This document shows, piece after piece, positions 50,467 through 58,584 of a DNA stretch of 64,000 bases. The stretch is from the NCBI RefSeq assembly GCF_003217495.1, contig NZ_QJSW01000020.1:28216-92215 (forward strand), in the 5' to 3' direction. A model generated the notes under the pieces. That model saw only the letters and a list, made by a program, of their open reading frames with translations. It was not told the DNA's origin and ran no database searches. Source of the DNA: Paenibacillus barcinonensis (lineage in GTDB: Bacteria > Bacillota > Bacilli > Paenibacillales > Paenibacillaceae). Made by a program: the position numbers and the translations under genes. Position 1 is the stretch's first letter. Each line of letters starts with the position of its first letter.

Positions 50467-51336
50467 ATGTATCATAAAACGACAGGTTATCGCATGTTCT
50501 CTATATTTAATTATGTATTCATGATCGTCGCAGCACTCGCGTGTTTGCTCCCTTTGCTGCATCTATTAGCGCAGTCCCTTAGCAGCAAGATTGCAGTTAG
50601 CGGTAATATGGTTTCCTTTTGGCCGGTAGGCTTCAACGTAGATGCTTATGTCAAAACCTTTAACAATTCCAACTTCATTGGCTCCATGATGATATCTATT
50701 ATTCGGACGGTGCTTGGAACCTTCATTAGCATGTTTATTTTGATCTGTGCAGGGTATGCGTTGTCCAAAGAATTTCGTGGTCGCAACGCTCTAATGTGGT
50801 TCTTTATCTTCACCATGCTTTTCTCCGGCGGTCTAATTCCTTCTTACATATTGATCACCAGCCTGGGGCTTAAAGATACAATATGGGCCCTGGTTCTTCC
50901 CGGTGCTTTTGGAGCTTATAATCTGATTCTGCTCGTTAATTTCTTCAAAACCATTCCTAAAGCGCTGGAGGAGGCTGCTTTCATTGATGGAGCATCGTTT
51001 TTCCATATTCTTTGGAAAATATATTTGCCCCTATCCTTACCGGGGATAGCTACCGTATCCTTGTTCATTATGGTAGGGCACTGGAACTCCTGGTTCGATG
51101 GAATATTGTATATGTCGGATGCCAGCAAGTATCCGCTGGCTTCTTTCCTCCAAACCGTGGTCGTTCAAAGTAACATGCAAAGCATGGCTATGAGTCAATC
51201 TGAAGTAGCCGCTATGTCCGAACAAAGCATCAAATCGGCTCAGATCTTTGTTGGTACGTTGCCGATCATTCTCGTTTACCCCTTTCTACAACGATATTTC
51301 GTGAAAGGCATTGTGATGGGAGCCGTCAAAGAATAA
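50467..51336 (+). CDS. ABC sugar transporter permease (LplC type), third module
   Basis: A 289-residue permease with six membrane helices, the EAA motif LEEAAFIDGASFFHILWKIYLP and the C-terminus YFVKGIVMGAVKE. GGGAGGGAG precedes the ATG. Its N-terminus MYHKTTGYRMFSIFNY closely matches the permease at 40064 (MYHKTKPYKVFTVFNY), so the second and third modules are probably duplicates. Confidence 0.9.
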   Translation: MYHKTTGYRMFSIFNYVFMIVAALACLLPLLHLLAQSLSSKIAVSGNMVSFWPVGFNVDAYVKTFNNSNFIGSMMISIIRTVLGTFISMFILICAGYALSKEFRGRNALMWFFIFTMLFSGGLIPSYILITSLGLKDTIWALVLPGAFGAYNLILLVNFFKTIPKALEEAAFIDGASFFHILWKIYLPLSLPGIATVSLFIMVGHWNSWFDGILYMSDASKYPLASFLQTVVVQSNMQSMAMSQSEVAAMSEQSIKSAQIFVGTLPIILVYPFLQRYFVKGIVMGAVKE

Positions 51337-51401
51337 TACGCGTCAAGAAAATCATAACTCTACAGGAATTTCACTACACCAATATTGGGGGCATGTTTCT
51401 A

Positions 51402-53087
51402 ATGAAAACAACAGGTTATATGAGAAAAATAATGAGTATGACCCTGCTTACGGCTGTGTTGATGACTGGCTGCAGCAACGGGGAGAGTAGTAACGAATCC
51501 GCACCAGCTTCAGAGCAAAAGAACGGGAAGTATAATCCACCGATCACGATGACGATTGCGAAGCAGCAGGATGAAAATGCGGGCAAATACATCAATGGGG
51601 AAAGTCTGAATGATAATGTATTGACACGCTGGGGAGAAGAACATCTGGGAATTAAAATAGAAACAACACTTTTGGGCGGCGATGCCTCACAGTATAATAC
51701 AAAACTCAGACTGGCTTTGACCGGTTCGGAAAAGCTTCCTGATGTACTGCCAGTGTATGATACGATGCTAATCAATGATCTGATTGATTCAGGAAGGGTT
51801 AAGGAAATTACAGATGATATTGCTGCCTATATGCCAGAACGGTTAAGAGAAATCTACAAGCAGTACCCAACAACATTTAATCCGGTTGTACGAGACGGAA
51901 AAGTATATGGAATGGCTATTGCCCCCAATCTGACGGAAGGAGAGATCATGCTGATCCGTCAGGATTGGTTGGATAATCTTAATCTGAAAGCACCAACAAC
52001 AATGGATGAATTGGAGCAAGTTATATCCGCCTTTACGCTGAAAGACCCTGACGGTAACGGAAAACAGGATACCTATGGCTTTACGTTCTCGGGTAAGGAT
52101 TCCTACAATACAGGTTGGGTAAGTGACCCGGTGATGATCTTTAGTGCATTTACAGGTAAACACATCCCTAGGCAATGGGTAGAAGAGAATGGCAAACTTA
52201 CCTATGGATCTGTCGCGGATGGCAACAAGGAGGCTCTTGCCAAACTTCAGGAATGGTATGCTAAAGGTTACTTAAATAAAGAGCTTGCTACACAAGGTGC
52301 ATGGGATGCCTTATCGGATTTTACGGAAGGGAAAGCAGGAATCATTGTTGGGCGACCTTGGCTGTATGACAGTGTAAAAGATGTAGAGAAAAATATTAAG
52401 GGAGCTAAAATCAGTGCTCAACCAACGATCCGGGGAGGACATGGAGATAAAACCTACCAGACAGCACAGTTAAACGACGGCGTATTTATGTTTAATAAGG
52501 ACTTTAAAAACATGGAGGCTTTCTTCCTGTATTACGATAAAATGTACGACGCTGCCTTCAGCACAGGCGATTTCAAGTACGGCTACGCTCAGGGATACGA
52601 CTACGATATCGTCAACGAGGAGGTAACTTTTGATCCAAAAAAATTCAATACACCTCTGGAAGCCATCCAAGGTGTCGGGAAAATGGCCTTTACCAAAAAC
52701 ACGCCAAGTGTGGATGGCCCCGGTAAATCGTATTACGATCTAGCAAACGGCGTCAAAGCTGATACCGGCGTTCTAATCCAGAGTGATTCCAGGGATCAGA
52801 CACTGAAGGACGGATACCGTATCTCTTACGAACAACGTGAAGTATTACTGCCCAATGCATTTAATGGACCACCAACTCAGACCATGCAAAATGTGTGGGA
52901 ACAGCTGACAACAATGGAACAGGAGACGTTCACCAAGATTATATATGGCAATCTGCCCGTCGAAGCCTACAACTCCTTTGTAAAACAGTGGCATGAGAAG
53001 GGAGGGGACCAGATCACCAAAGAAGTAAATGAATGGTATAGCAAGGCTAACGAGACGGATATTATGGAGCGGATGAAGCTGAAATAA
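51402..53087 (+). CDS. Extracellular oligosaccharide-binding lipoprotein (LplA type), third module
   Basis: A 561-residue solute-binding lipoprotein. The lipobox is LMTGCSN with Cys24. A partial EF-hand-like loop DPDGNGKQD is encoded near 52044. The C-terminal LPVEAYNSFVKQWHEKGGDQ matches the group. GGGGG lies ten bases before the ATG at 51402; the ATG at 51393 is too close to it. It is followed by a GH43-like secreted protein, so the ligand probably derives from the polysaccharide that protein acts on. Confidence 0.9.
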   Translation: MKTTGYMRKIMSMTLLTAVLMTGCSNGESSNESAPASEQKNGKYNPPITMTIAKQQDENAGKYINGESLNDNVLTRWGEEHLGIKIETTLLGGDASQYNTKLRLALTGSEKLPDVLPVYDTMLINDLIDSGRVKEITDDIAAYMPERLREIYKQYPTTFNPVVRDGKVYGMAIAPNLTEGEIMLIRQDWLDNLNLKAPTTMDELEQVISAFTLKDPDGNGKQDTYGFTFSGKDSYNTGWVSDPVMIFSAFTGKHIPRQWVEENGKLTYGSVADGNKEALAKLQEWYAKGYLNKELATQGAWDALSDFTEGKAGIIVGRPWLYDSVKDVEKNIKGAKISAQPTIRGGHGDKTYQTAQLNDGVFMFNKDFKNMEAFFLYYDKMYDAAFSTGDFKYGYAQGYDYDIVNEEVTFDPKKFNTPLEAIQGVGKMAFTKNTPSVDGPGKSYYDLANGVKADTGVLIQSDSRDQTLKDGYRISYEQREVLLPNAFNGPPTQTMQNVWEQLTTMEQETFTKIIYGNLPVEAYNSFVKQWHEKGGDQITKEVNEWYSKANETDIMERMKLK

Positions 53088-53165
53088 GAGGCCGTTTACG
53101 ATTGTGCAGCATCAGCTCTCTTGCATGGGAGCTGGTTCCAAATAAAAAAATGGAGATGATACGTC

Positions 53166-54884
53166 ATGATCAAAGGCAAACAAAGGCTTGCGATTTTACT
53201 TGCATTCGTTTTGTTCACTTTTCATTTAGCGTTCTCAGCTCAACATGTGCAGGCAACCAGTAATGAAACGAAGATTGCTGCTACACTCTTCGTACTGAAA
53301 AATGAATCGAATGTCTCCAATGCCAAAATTCACTGGGCTCCTGTGGCTGGAGCCCTGACATATGAGCTGTACCGTTCCGTGAATGACGGGCCTTATCTTC
53401 TGCTACAAACCTTAGCCGGTACTACGACTGACGATTACGGGCTTAACATCGGCAGTACATATCGTTATGAAATTAAAGCATATAACGGAACGGCTCTGCT
53501 GGCAGCTGTAAAATCATCCGAATATGTACCCTATACGCTTCCAAATAACCTGAGCACGTTTGATAACACGGTTCAATCTACACTCAAGCTGCCCAATCAG
53601 CTCAAAGTCGGAGGCACGTATTACCGATTTAATTTTGTACAAAAGCCTACCGGCGGATTCGGTCAGATGATTCAGCAGACCTCCACCGATGATATTCATT
53701 ACGGTAATGATCAGGTTGTACTCTCTTATACCGATCATCCTGATTTGGCTAACGCCAAATTTGAAGGTATTAACGTGCTTTACCATGAAGCAACGAACCA
53801 ATTTGTATTCTGGGCACACTATGAAAATAGTACAGACTACACTCTGGCAAGAGTATCCGTTGCTTCAGCCACACCAGGAGAATCCTTTACCTTTCACAAA
53901 AGCTTCCGGCCGGAAGGAAAAGAGTCCCGTGATATCTCCATCTTTGTCGATGATGACGATGTAGCTTACTTGATTTCTACCGCAAATAACAATTCGGATA
54001 CCATCTTGTACAAGTTGACTGCGGATTGGCTCGATGTAGATACTCAGGTATCGTTGATCTATCAAAATCAACATAGAGAGCTGCCTAAAATGATTAAACA
54101 GGATGGCATATATTATCTGTTCTCCTCTCAAGCGGCAGGCTGGTACCCAAGTATACCGCTGTATTCCTCTGCAACAAAAATTGAAGGGCCTTGGTCTGAC
54201 TTGCGTACCATCGGCAACACGTCCACGTTCTCTGCACAATCCGGTTCAGTGTTCAGAGTCACACCGGATACAGGGAAAAACGTGGTCATGGTTGCGTATC
54301 GCTGGATGTTTGGCTGGGCAGGTACACAGAATGGAACGACCGAAGAGCGTCTGCTTCCTGTGTGGTTCTCCAACGGTTATGCATTCTATGATTATTTTGA
54401 CCAAGTGATGTACAACAGCAGTGATGATAAGTTAGTGCCCGTACAGAATGGAAAATTACTGTCGCAAGGTAAACCGGCCACCGCCCAAACGACATCAGGA
54501 ACGAATCCGGCCACCTATGCGAATGATGGCAATTACCAAACGGAATGGGTGGGTACAGGAAGCTCTTGGCCTCAGTGGTGGAAGGTAGATCTTGGCTCAG
54601 CGCAGCAGATTCAGAACGTGCAAATCTCCTGGTGGATGCAAAAGGGATCCGAAGGCTTTTATCGATATACTATCGAGACAAGTACAGACAATATCAACTG
54701 GACCGTCGCTTTGGATCGAACGAACAACACATCCTATGGTTTCACTTCGGATTCATTATCGGGTGTTACAGCAAGATATGTGCGAATTAACATGCAAAAT
54801 GCAAAGCTGCATAATAACCCGAATAACTGGTACACCCCGCGATTATGGGAAGTCAAAGTATTCGGGAATGATACCAATCCGTAG
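53166..54884 (+). CDS. Secreted GH43-like beta-propeller protein with C-terminal CBM32 (F5/8 type C)
   Basis: A 572-residue secreted protein. The signal peptide is near residues 1-31. A fibronectin-III-like domain (about 35-120) has KIHWAPVAGALTYELYRS. A five-bladed-propeller-like catalytic domain (about 130-430) resembles the GH43 galactan-exo-galactosidase subgroup in blade sequences such as VLSYTDHPDLANAKFEGINVLY and RDISIFVDDDDVAYLIST. The C-terminal discoidin/CBM32 domain (about 435-570) includes WWKVDLGSAQQIQNVQISWW. ATGGAGATGA precedes the ATG. The activity is inferred from fold only, and the catalytic acids were not assigned with certainty. Confidence 0.78.
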   Translation: MIKGKQRLAILLAFVLFTFHLAFSAQHVQATSNETKIAATLFVLKNESNVSNAKIHWAPVAGALTYELYRSVNDGPYLLLQTLAGTTTDDYGLNIGSTYRYEIKAYNGTALLAAVKSSEYVPYTLPNNLSTFDNTVQSTLKLPNQLKVGGTYYRFNFVQKPTGGFGQMIQQTSTDDIHYGNDQVVLSYTDHPDLANAKFEGINVLYHEATNQFVFWAHYENSTDYTLARVSVASATPGESFTFHKSFRPEGKESRDISIFVDDDDVAYLISTANNNSDTILYKLTADWLDVDTQVSLIYQNQHRELPKMIKQDGIYYLFSSQAAGWYPSIPLYSSATKIEGPWSDLRTIGNTSTFSAQSGSVFRVTPDTGKNVVMVAYRWMFGWAGTQNGTTEERLLPVWFSNGYAFYDYFDQVMYNSSDDKLVPVQNGKLLSQGKPATAQTTSGTNPATYANDGNYQTEWVGTGSSWPQWWKVDLGSAQQIQNVQISWWMQKGSEGFYRYTIETSTDNINWTVALDRTNNTSYGFTSDSLSGVTARYVRINMQNAKLHNNPNNWYTPRLWEVKVFGNDTNP

Positions 54885-54925
54885 ACTTTCTAAGCTGCTC
54901 GTTACCCGTTTTGAAAATGGAGGTA

Positions 54926-54968
54926 AAACAACCGTTGATCTGAGCATAATCAACGGTTGTTTTTTTAG
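54926..54968 (+). terminator. Terminator of the third sugar module
   Basis: AACAACCGTTGAT pairs with ATCAACGGTTGTT around a nine-base loop, followed by a run of seven T. The A-rich left flank makes it symmetrical. Confidence 0.9.
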
Positions 54969-55097
54969 CAGAGGATACTCCTGGGGCTCAATCGGTTCAA
55001 TGGTAAAGATTTCATTCCATCACATTATATTTGGAGTCTAGTATGTACATACTTATAGGAAAATCCTGCGTTTTGTTTCGAAGAAAGGGTGTTTCTG

Positions 55098-55808
55098 TTG
55101 TACGATCATTTCATTATTTTGATTCGAAGTATTTCAGCATTTCTGCTCTTATTAGTCATCGCACGAATACTCGGTAAACAAACATTATCCAATATGAATT
55201 TTCATGACTTCGTTACCGCTGTAATTATGGGGGCTATTGCAGCTAATCTGGCATTTAATGAAAAAATGGAGGTGATCCATCTCATCATTTCCCTTGTCGT
55301 TTTTACCGGGACATCGTATTTACTGTCTAAATTAAACCTCCGAAGCCGAAAAATCCGTTTGTTAGCAGAAGGATCTCCTACAGTGTTAATTGAAGGCGGA
55401 AAGATATTGGAGCATAATTTGTCCAAAAACAAAATGACGCTTGATTCTCTCAACCAGGCGCTCAGGCAAAAAGAAGTTTTTGATATAAACGAGGTCGAAT
55501 ACGCCTTATTAGAAGTTAACGGACAAATTTCAGTTATGAAGAAAAAACAATTCAGGACAATAACGATGCAGGATATGCATAAAAAAGACAGCCCGAAGGA
55601 ACGATTGCCCATTGAAATCATTATGGATGGACACTTATTGAAAGAAAATATGAGCTTAAATCACGTTTCCCAAAACCAGTTAACGGAGCAGCTCAAGTCT
55701 CAAAAGAAACAAATCAGTGATGTTTTCTATGCAGTTATCGGGAGTAACGGTAAGCTTTATATCGATTACTATAAAGATCAATTAAAGCACCCGGTTGACG
55801 TAGAGTAG
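55098..55808 (+). CDS. DUF421 (YetF/YrbG-like) membrane protein
   Basis: A 236-residue protein with three N-terminal membrane helices (about 5-95) and a soluble C-terminal DUF421 domain. The hallmark LGKQTLSNMNFHDFVTAVIMGAIAAN is in the first part, and SPTVLIEGGKILEHNLSKNKMT, in the second, is also typical. The TTG at 55098, nine bases after AAGAAAGG, is the likely start; a GTG at 55089 is an alternative. Family members sit in spore-formers and their function is not settled. It is a single gene ending in a terminator. Confidence 0.85.
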   Translation: MYDHFIILIRSISAFLLLLVIARILGKQTLSNMNFHDFVTAVIMGAIAANLAFNEKMEVIHLIISLVVFTGTSYLLSKLNLRSRKIRLLAEGSPTVLIEGGKILEHNLSKNKMTLDSLNQALRQKEVFDINEVEYALLEVNGQISVMKKKQFRTITMQDMHKKDSPKERLPIEIIMDGHLLKENMSLNHVSQNQLTEQLKSQKKQISDVFYAVIGSNGKLYIDYYKDQLKHPVDVE

Positions 55809-55823
55809 ATATATTTTTCCTAG

Positions 55824-55847
55824 AGTCGCTATGATAGCGGCTTTTTT
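55824..55847 (+). terminator. Terminator of the DUF421 gene
   Basis: AGTCGCTA (55824-55831) pairs with TAGCGGCT (55835-55842) around TGA, followed by a run of T. Same stem as at 29035. Confidence 0.85.
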
Positions 55848-55905
55848 ACGTCATTTTGCATCAAAAGATCTGCAGTATTGACTTATTGAACTAAATATAT
55901 CAAAA

Positions 55906-55978
55906 TACATGCTATGGCATATAGTTGGATTGTTGATTACTATAGATCCTACAGCATATTTAACTTGTATATGTACAA
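55906..55978 (+). promoter_or_regulatory. doxX promoter region with two dyads
   Basis: TTGATT (55933-55938) and CATATT (55955-55960) form a plausible promoter (16-bp spacer). TTGTATATGTACAA (55965-55978) is a dyad over the start site and a MarR-type operator candidate. Upstream, ACATGCTATGGCATAT (55907-55922) closely resembles the perfect palindrome at 56907. Confidence 0.5.
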
Positions 55979-55998
55979 CGGATGAAAGAAGGATAACG

Positions 55999-56343
55999 AT
56001 GAGCATTTTTATCACAATTCTACAAGTTTTATTGGGTATCTTTTTCCTTTTTACAGGAAGCAAAATTATTTCAGGTAAAATGGCAGATGAATTTAAACGT
56101 TTTGGACTGCCATCATTTTTTAACGTTATGACTGGTTCGTTCGAGATTGTAGGGGCCGTTGGCATGATCGTGGGCATATGGATGCCCGTCACAGCCATAT
56201 TAGCTGGTATGCTGTTAGGCGGAACCATGCTTGCCGGAGCGTTCACCTTGATTGTTCTGGCTAAAGATCCGATACAAAAAGCGATCCCTGCACTGGTTTT
56301 GTTTGTACTCAGTTTGATTGTGTCCGTATATCATTTCTTCTAA
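55999..56343 (+). CDS. DoxX-family membrane protein
   Basis: A 114-residue protein with four membrane helices, of the DoxX/DoxD-like family. FLFTGSKIISGKMADEFKRFGLPSFF and GSFEIVGAVGMIVG are typical. Family members are linked to quinone-thiol redox at the membrane. GAAAGAAGGATAAC precedes the ATG at 55999; the longer frame from 55909 runs through the promoter. A MarR-type regulator follows 103 bases later and probably controls it. Confidence 0.85.
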   Translation: MSIFITILQVLLGIFFLFTGSKIISGKMADEFKRFGLPSFFNVMTGSFEIVGAVGMIVGIWMPVTAILAGMLLGGTMLAGAFTLIVLAKDPIQKAIPALVLFVLSLIVSVYHFF

Positions 56344-56383
56344 ATCAGGATTAACGGCCCTTAATGTATTGGATGTATGTCAT

Positions 56384-56412
56384 TTGTAACCTTTAATCAG
56401 ATCACCTATAAT
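56384..56412 (+). promoter_or_regulatory. Sigma-A promoter of the MarR-type gene
   Basis: TTGTAA (56384-56389) and TATAAT (56407-56412) are exactly 17 bp apart. Confidence 0.65.
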
Positions 56413-56445
56413 TGGTGTAACAAAGTGATGAATGAGGGTACTGCA

Positions 56446-56871
56446 ATGGACTTATATCATATTACCGGCTTCTTGATCCATCGGACAGATGTCAAGCTTA
56501 CGAACTATTTTACAAAACAATTAAAACCTTATGAGGTTACACCAGAGCAGTGGAGTATTATCTCTTATCTTGATCCAGACAAGGCTATGACTCAAAAAGA
56601 GCTTGCCGAGGCCATTGATCGTGATCAGACAACGGTCGTAAGAATGATTCATTCATTAGAGCGCAAGGGCATGGTTCGACGTATGATGAATGATCAAGAC
56701 AAGCGCTCACATCATTTATATTTATCTTCCAAGGGCCAGGAAGTGAAAGAACGATTGCTGCTGACGGTTAAGGAAGCACATGATCATGTTACACGTGGTC
56801 TAGAGCCTGATGAATTAGATCAATTAAAAGTGACATTAGATAAGTTGTACCGAAATGTGAGAGAAGATTAA
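56446..56871 (+). CDS. MarR-family transcriptional regulator
   Basis: A 141-residue MarR-type repressor with the winged HTH centred on MTQKELAEAIDRDQTTVVRMIHSLERKGMVRRMMNDQDKRS (about 55-95) and flanking dimerisation helices. GAGGG lies eight bases before the ATG at 56446; earlier in-frame starts (56377, 56428) lack this. It lies directly downstream of the doxX-like gene, whose promoter contains a TTGTA-N4-TACAA dyad, a plausible target. The ligand is unknown; many DoxX-linked MarR proteins sense electrophiles or quinones. Confidence 0.87.
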   Translation: MDLYHITGFLIHRTDVKLTNYFTKQLKPYEVTPEQWSIISYLDPDKAMTQKELAEAIDRDQTTVVRMIHSLERKGMVRRMMNDQDKRSHHLYLSSKGQEVKERLLLTVKEAHDHVTRGLEPDELDQLKVTLDKLYRNVRED

Positions 56872-56906
56872 TTAGAATTTATAACGGGTAATGCATTCGA
56901 CCTAAA

Positions 56907-56922
56907 ACATGCTATAGCATGT
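56907..56922. repeat. Perfect palindrome ACATGCTATAGCATGT
   Basis: A 16-bp perfect palindrome lies between the MarR gene and the methyltransferase remnant. A near copy (ACATGCTATGGCATAT) is at 55907-55922, upstream of doxX. It is probably an operator, because no T-run follows on the plus strand. Confidence 0.55.
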
Positions 56923-56945
56923 AAAAAACTGAATTCTATTCGAGT

Positions 56946-57225
56946 ATGTCTTGGGAATTTCAGGATGTTAATCAGGTCAGATCGCAAGAAACCGATATGA
57001 TAACTATGGTGACCGTGAATGGACACGCCTTGAAAAAGATGGACATTGCGAACTTTTGTATCAGGTACATTTTGATATTTTGAAGCGTTATGTTAAGCCT
57101 GCAGATAGAGTGTTAGAGATTGGTGCGGGATCAGGAAGATATACGAAAGATCTCGCCATCATGTGTTCCGAATTGACCGCTGCTGATCTATCCAGTCATC
57201 AAATTGAATTCACCAACTATGTGTT
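56946..57225 (+). pseudogene. Truncated, frameshifted SAM-dependent methyltransferase
   Basis: A class I methyltransferase remnant. The frame opens at ATG 56946 (MSWEFQDVNQVRS) and shifts near 56982-56990 to the frame reading RYDNYGDREWTRLEKDG. It then runs on with YQVHFDILKRYVKPADRVLEIGAGSGRYTKDLA, which holds SAM-binding motif I (EIGAGSGRY). After AADLSSHQIEFTN the similarity stops near 57220, where an acetyltransferase fragment begins in another frame. The C-terminal two thirds of the enzyme are missing. Confidence 0.7.
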
Positions 57226-57516
57226 TCACATCAAGCTCGCTCTGCGGGAATAGGCACCTCTTTATTGTTAGAGGTTGATAAATTCTCAGTAGAGAGGAAT
57301 ATCGATTTTATTTTATTATTTGCAGATCACATGGCTTTATATGAGAAAAACGGATATACAACGGTTGAAAACCAGTGTACATGGATGAAAATTGATCATG
57401 AATCTCAGACCACTAAAGAAATAGGCTGCCAATCACTGAACGAATTAATGGTAAAAAACGTTGGAAATAAAGAGTGGAATAAAGGAACTTTAGATTTATT
57501 AGGGTATTTGTATTAA
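57226..57516 (+). pseudogene. C-terminal fragment of a GNAT acetyltransferase
   Basis: From 57226 the frame reads SHQARSAGIGTSLLLEVDKF. It contains the acetyl-CoA-binding motif A of GNAT enzymes (Q/R-x-x-G-x-G), followed by a typical C-terminal half (LLFADHMALYEKNGYTTVEN) and ending at 57516. No N-terminal half or start is present. The junction with the methyltransferase remnant marks a deletion that removed the end of one gene and the start of the next. Confidence 0.7.
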
Positions 57517-57565
57517 ACTGGAATCCGATCATACGTATAAAAGAACACACGCAAAATCCTCATTG

Positions 57566-57590
57566 AAGTCGCTATTGTAGCGACTTTTTT
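57566..57590 (+). terminator. Terminator after the GNAT remnant
   Basis: AAGTCGCTA (57566-57574) pairs perfectly with TAGCGACTT (57578-57586) around TTG, followed by six T. The same stem family occurs at 29035 and 55824. Confidence 0.85.
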
Positions 57591-57714
57591 GCTATGCCAA
57601 GTATTCTTTTATGTGTGAATACAAGGAATTACATCGTTCGAAATAGAATACAAATAAGAGTGATTGTCTTATTTTCCAATAATGATCAAATGGGTTAAGT
57701 AAGATGATTCAATT

Positions 57715-57744
57715 ATAAAAGGATGTTCATGGTTGTCCTTTTAT
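57715..57744 (+). repeat. Inverted repeat upstream of the ABC exporter genes
   Basis: ATAAAAGGA (57715-57723) and TCCTTTTAT (57736-57744) form a perfect nine-base stem with a 12-base loop, followed by AAAAAAA on the plus strand. It is an operator or leader hairpin candidate for the genes behind it. Confidence 0.5.
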
Positions 57745-57770
57745 GAAAAAAATCGAAGGGATGGATCTGT

Positions 57771-57878
57771 ATGAAAACTAAACAATTATTAAATATGAAT
57801 ATAAAAATGAAATGCTTTGAAAGCGAGGAACAAATAAATGAAATTGGTATTACAGCATGTAAGGAAGAGTTTTGGTGA
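57771..57878 (+). CDS. Small ORF (35 residues) overlapping the ABC ATPase start
   Basis: An ATG at 57771, after GAAGGGATGG, opens a 35-codon frame (MKTKQLLNMNIKMKCFESEE...ACKEEFW). It ends at 57878, 41 bases inside the ATPase gene in another frame. It could be a leader peptide that couples translation to the ATPase, or a small product of the exporter locus. It is very A-rich and could also be chance. No known family was recognised. Confidence 0.3.
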   Translation: MKTKQLLNMNIKMKCFESEEQINEIGITACKEEFW

Positions 57879-58584
57879 AAAAAAGGTATTATCCGATGTA
57901 AATTTTCAATTTGAAAAGGGTAAGATTTATGGTCTGCTCGGACGAAATGGCACTGGAAAAACAACATTGTTTAATTGTTTAAGTGGTGAGCTTCCAACAG
58001 ATAACGGTACGATGAAACTTGTTCATGAAGCGACAACCCGTAATTTAGAGATGCATGACGTAGGTTACGTGTATTCTCTGCCTATGCTGCCAGAATTTCT
58101 AACTGGATATGAGTTTGTACGTTTTTTTATTGAGGTTAATGCTGATGTCATCGAAGAGCGGGGAACGGATCTAGATGCCTTGTTCGATATGATGCACATT
58201 GCGGAGGATGACCGGCACAAGCTCATTAAGCATTACTCGCACGGAATGAAAAATAAAGTTCAAATGTTGTTATTTTTACTCATAAAACCTACGGTGATTC
58301 TGTTGGACGAACCTTTGACTTCCTTCGACGTCATCGTTGCAAGCGAGATGAAACAATTGCTGCGTGATATGAAAAAGGATCATATTCTCATCTTCTCCAC
58401 GCACATCTTACAATTAGCAACGGATCTGTGTGATGAATTAATTATTTTAAATCATGGCAGTTTGACTCCAATTTCACCTGAAATCCTTACGCAACACGAC
58501 TTTGAAGAACAAATTATTGAGTTATTGCGAGATGACAACGGACAGGATGTCCAGAGGGAGAATGCCGATGCAGGGAATCTTTAG
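57838..58584 (+). CDS. ABC transporter ATP-binding protein
   Basis: A 248-residue ABC ATPase with Walker A GRNGTGKTTL (about residue 36) and Walker B VILLDEPLTSFDV. The signature region is unusual, YSHGMKNKV instead of LSGGQ, as in several bacitracin/lantibiotic-type and YthP-like ATPases. The ATG at 57838 follows GCGAGGAACAAATAA. It overlaps the membrane protein gene by 17 bases and works with it as an exporter. The substrate is unknown. Confidence 0.87.
   Translation: MKLVLQHVRKSFGEKKVLSDVNFQFEKGKIYGLLGRNGTGKTTLFNCLSGELPTDNGTMKLVHEATTRNLEMHDVGYVYSLPMLPEFLTGYEFVRFFIEVNADVIEERGTDLDALFDMMHIAEDDRHKLIKHYSHGMKNKVQMLLFLLIKPTVILLDEPLTSFDVIVASEMKQLLRDMKKDHILIFSTHILQLATDLCDELIILNHGSLTPISPEILTQHDFEEQIIELLRDDNGQDVQRENADAGNL

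Noticed and set aside
55202..55621. Minus-strand open frame of 139 codons
   Set aside because: Antisense shadow of the DUF421 gene.
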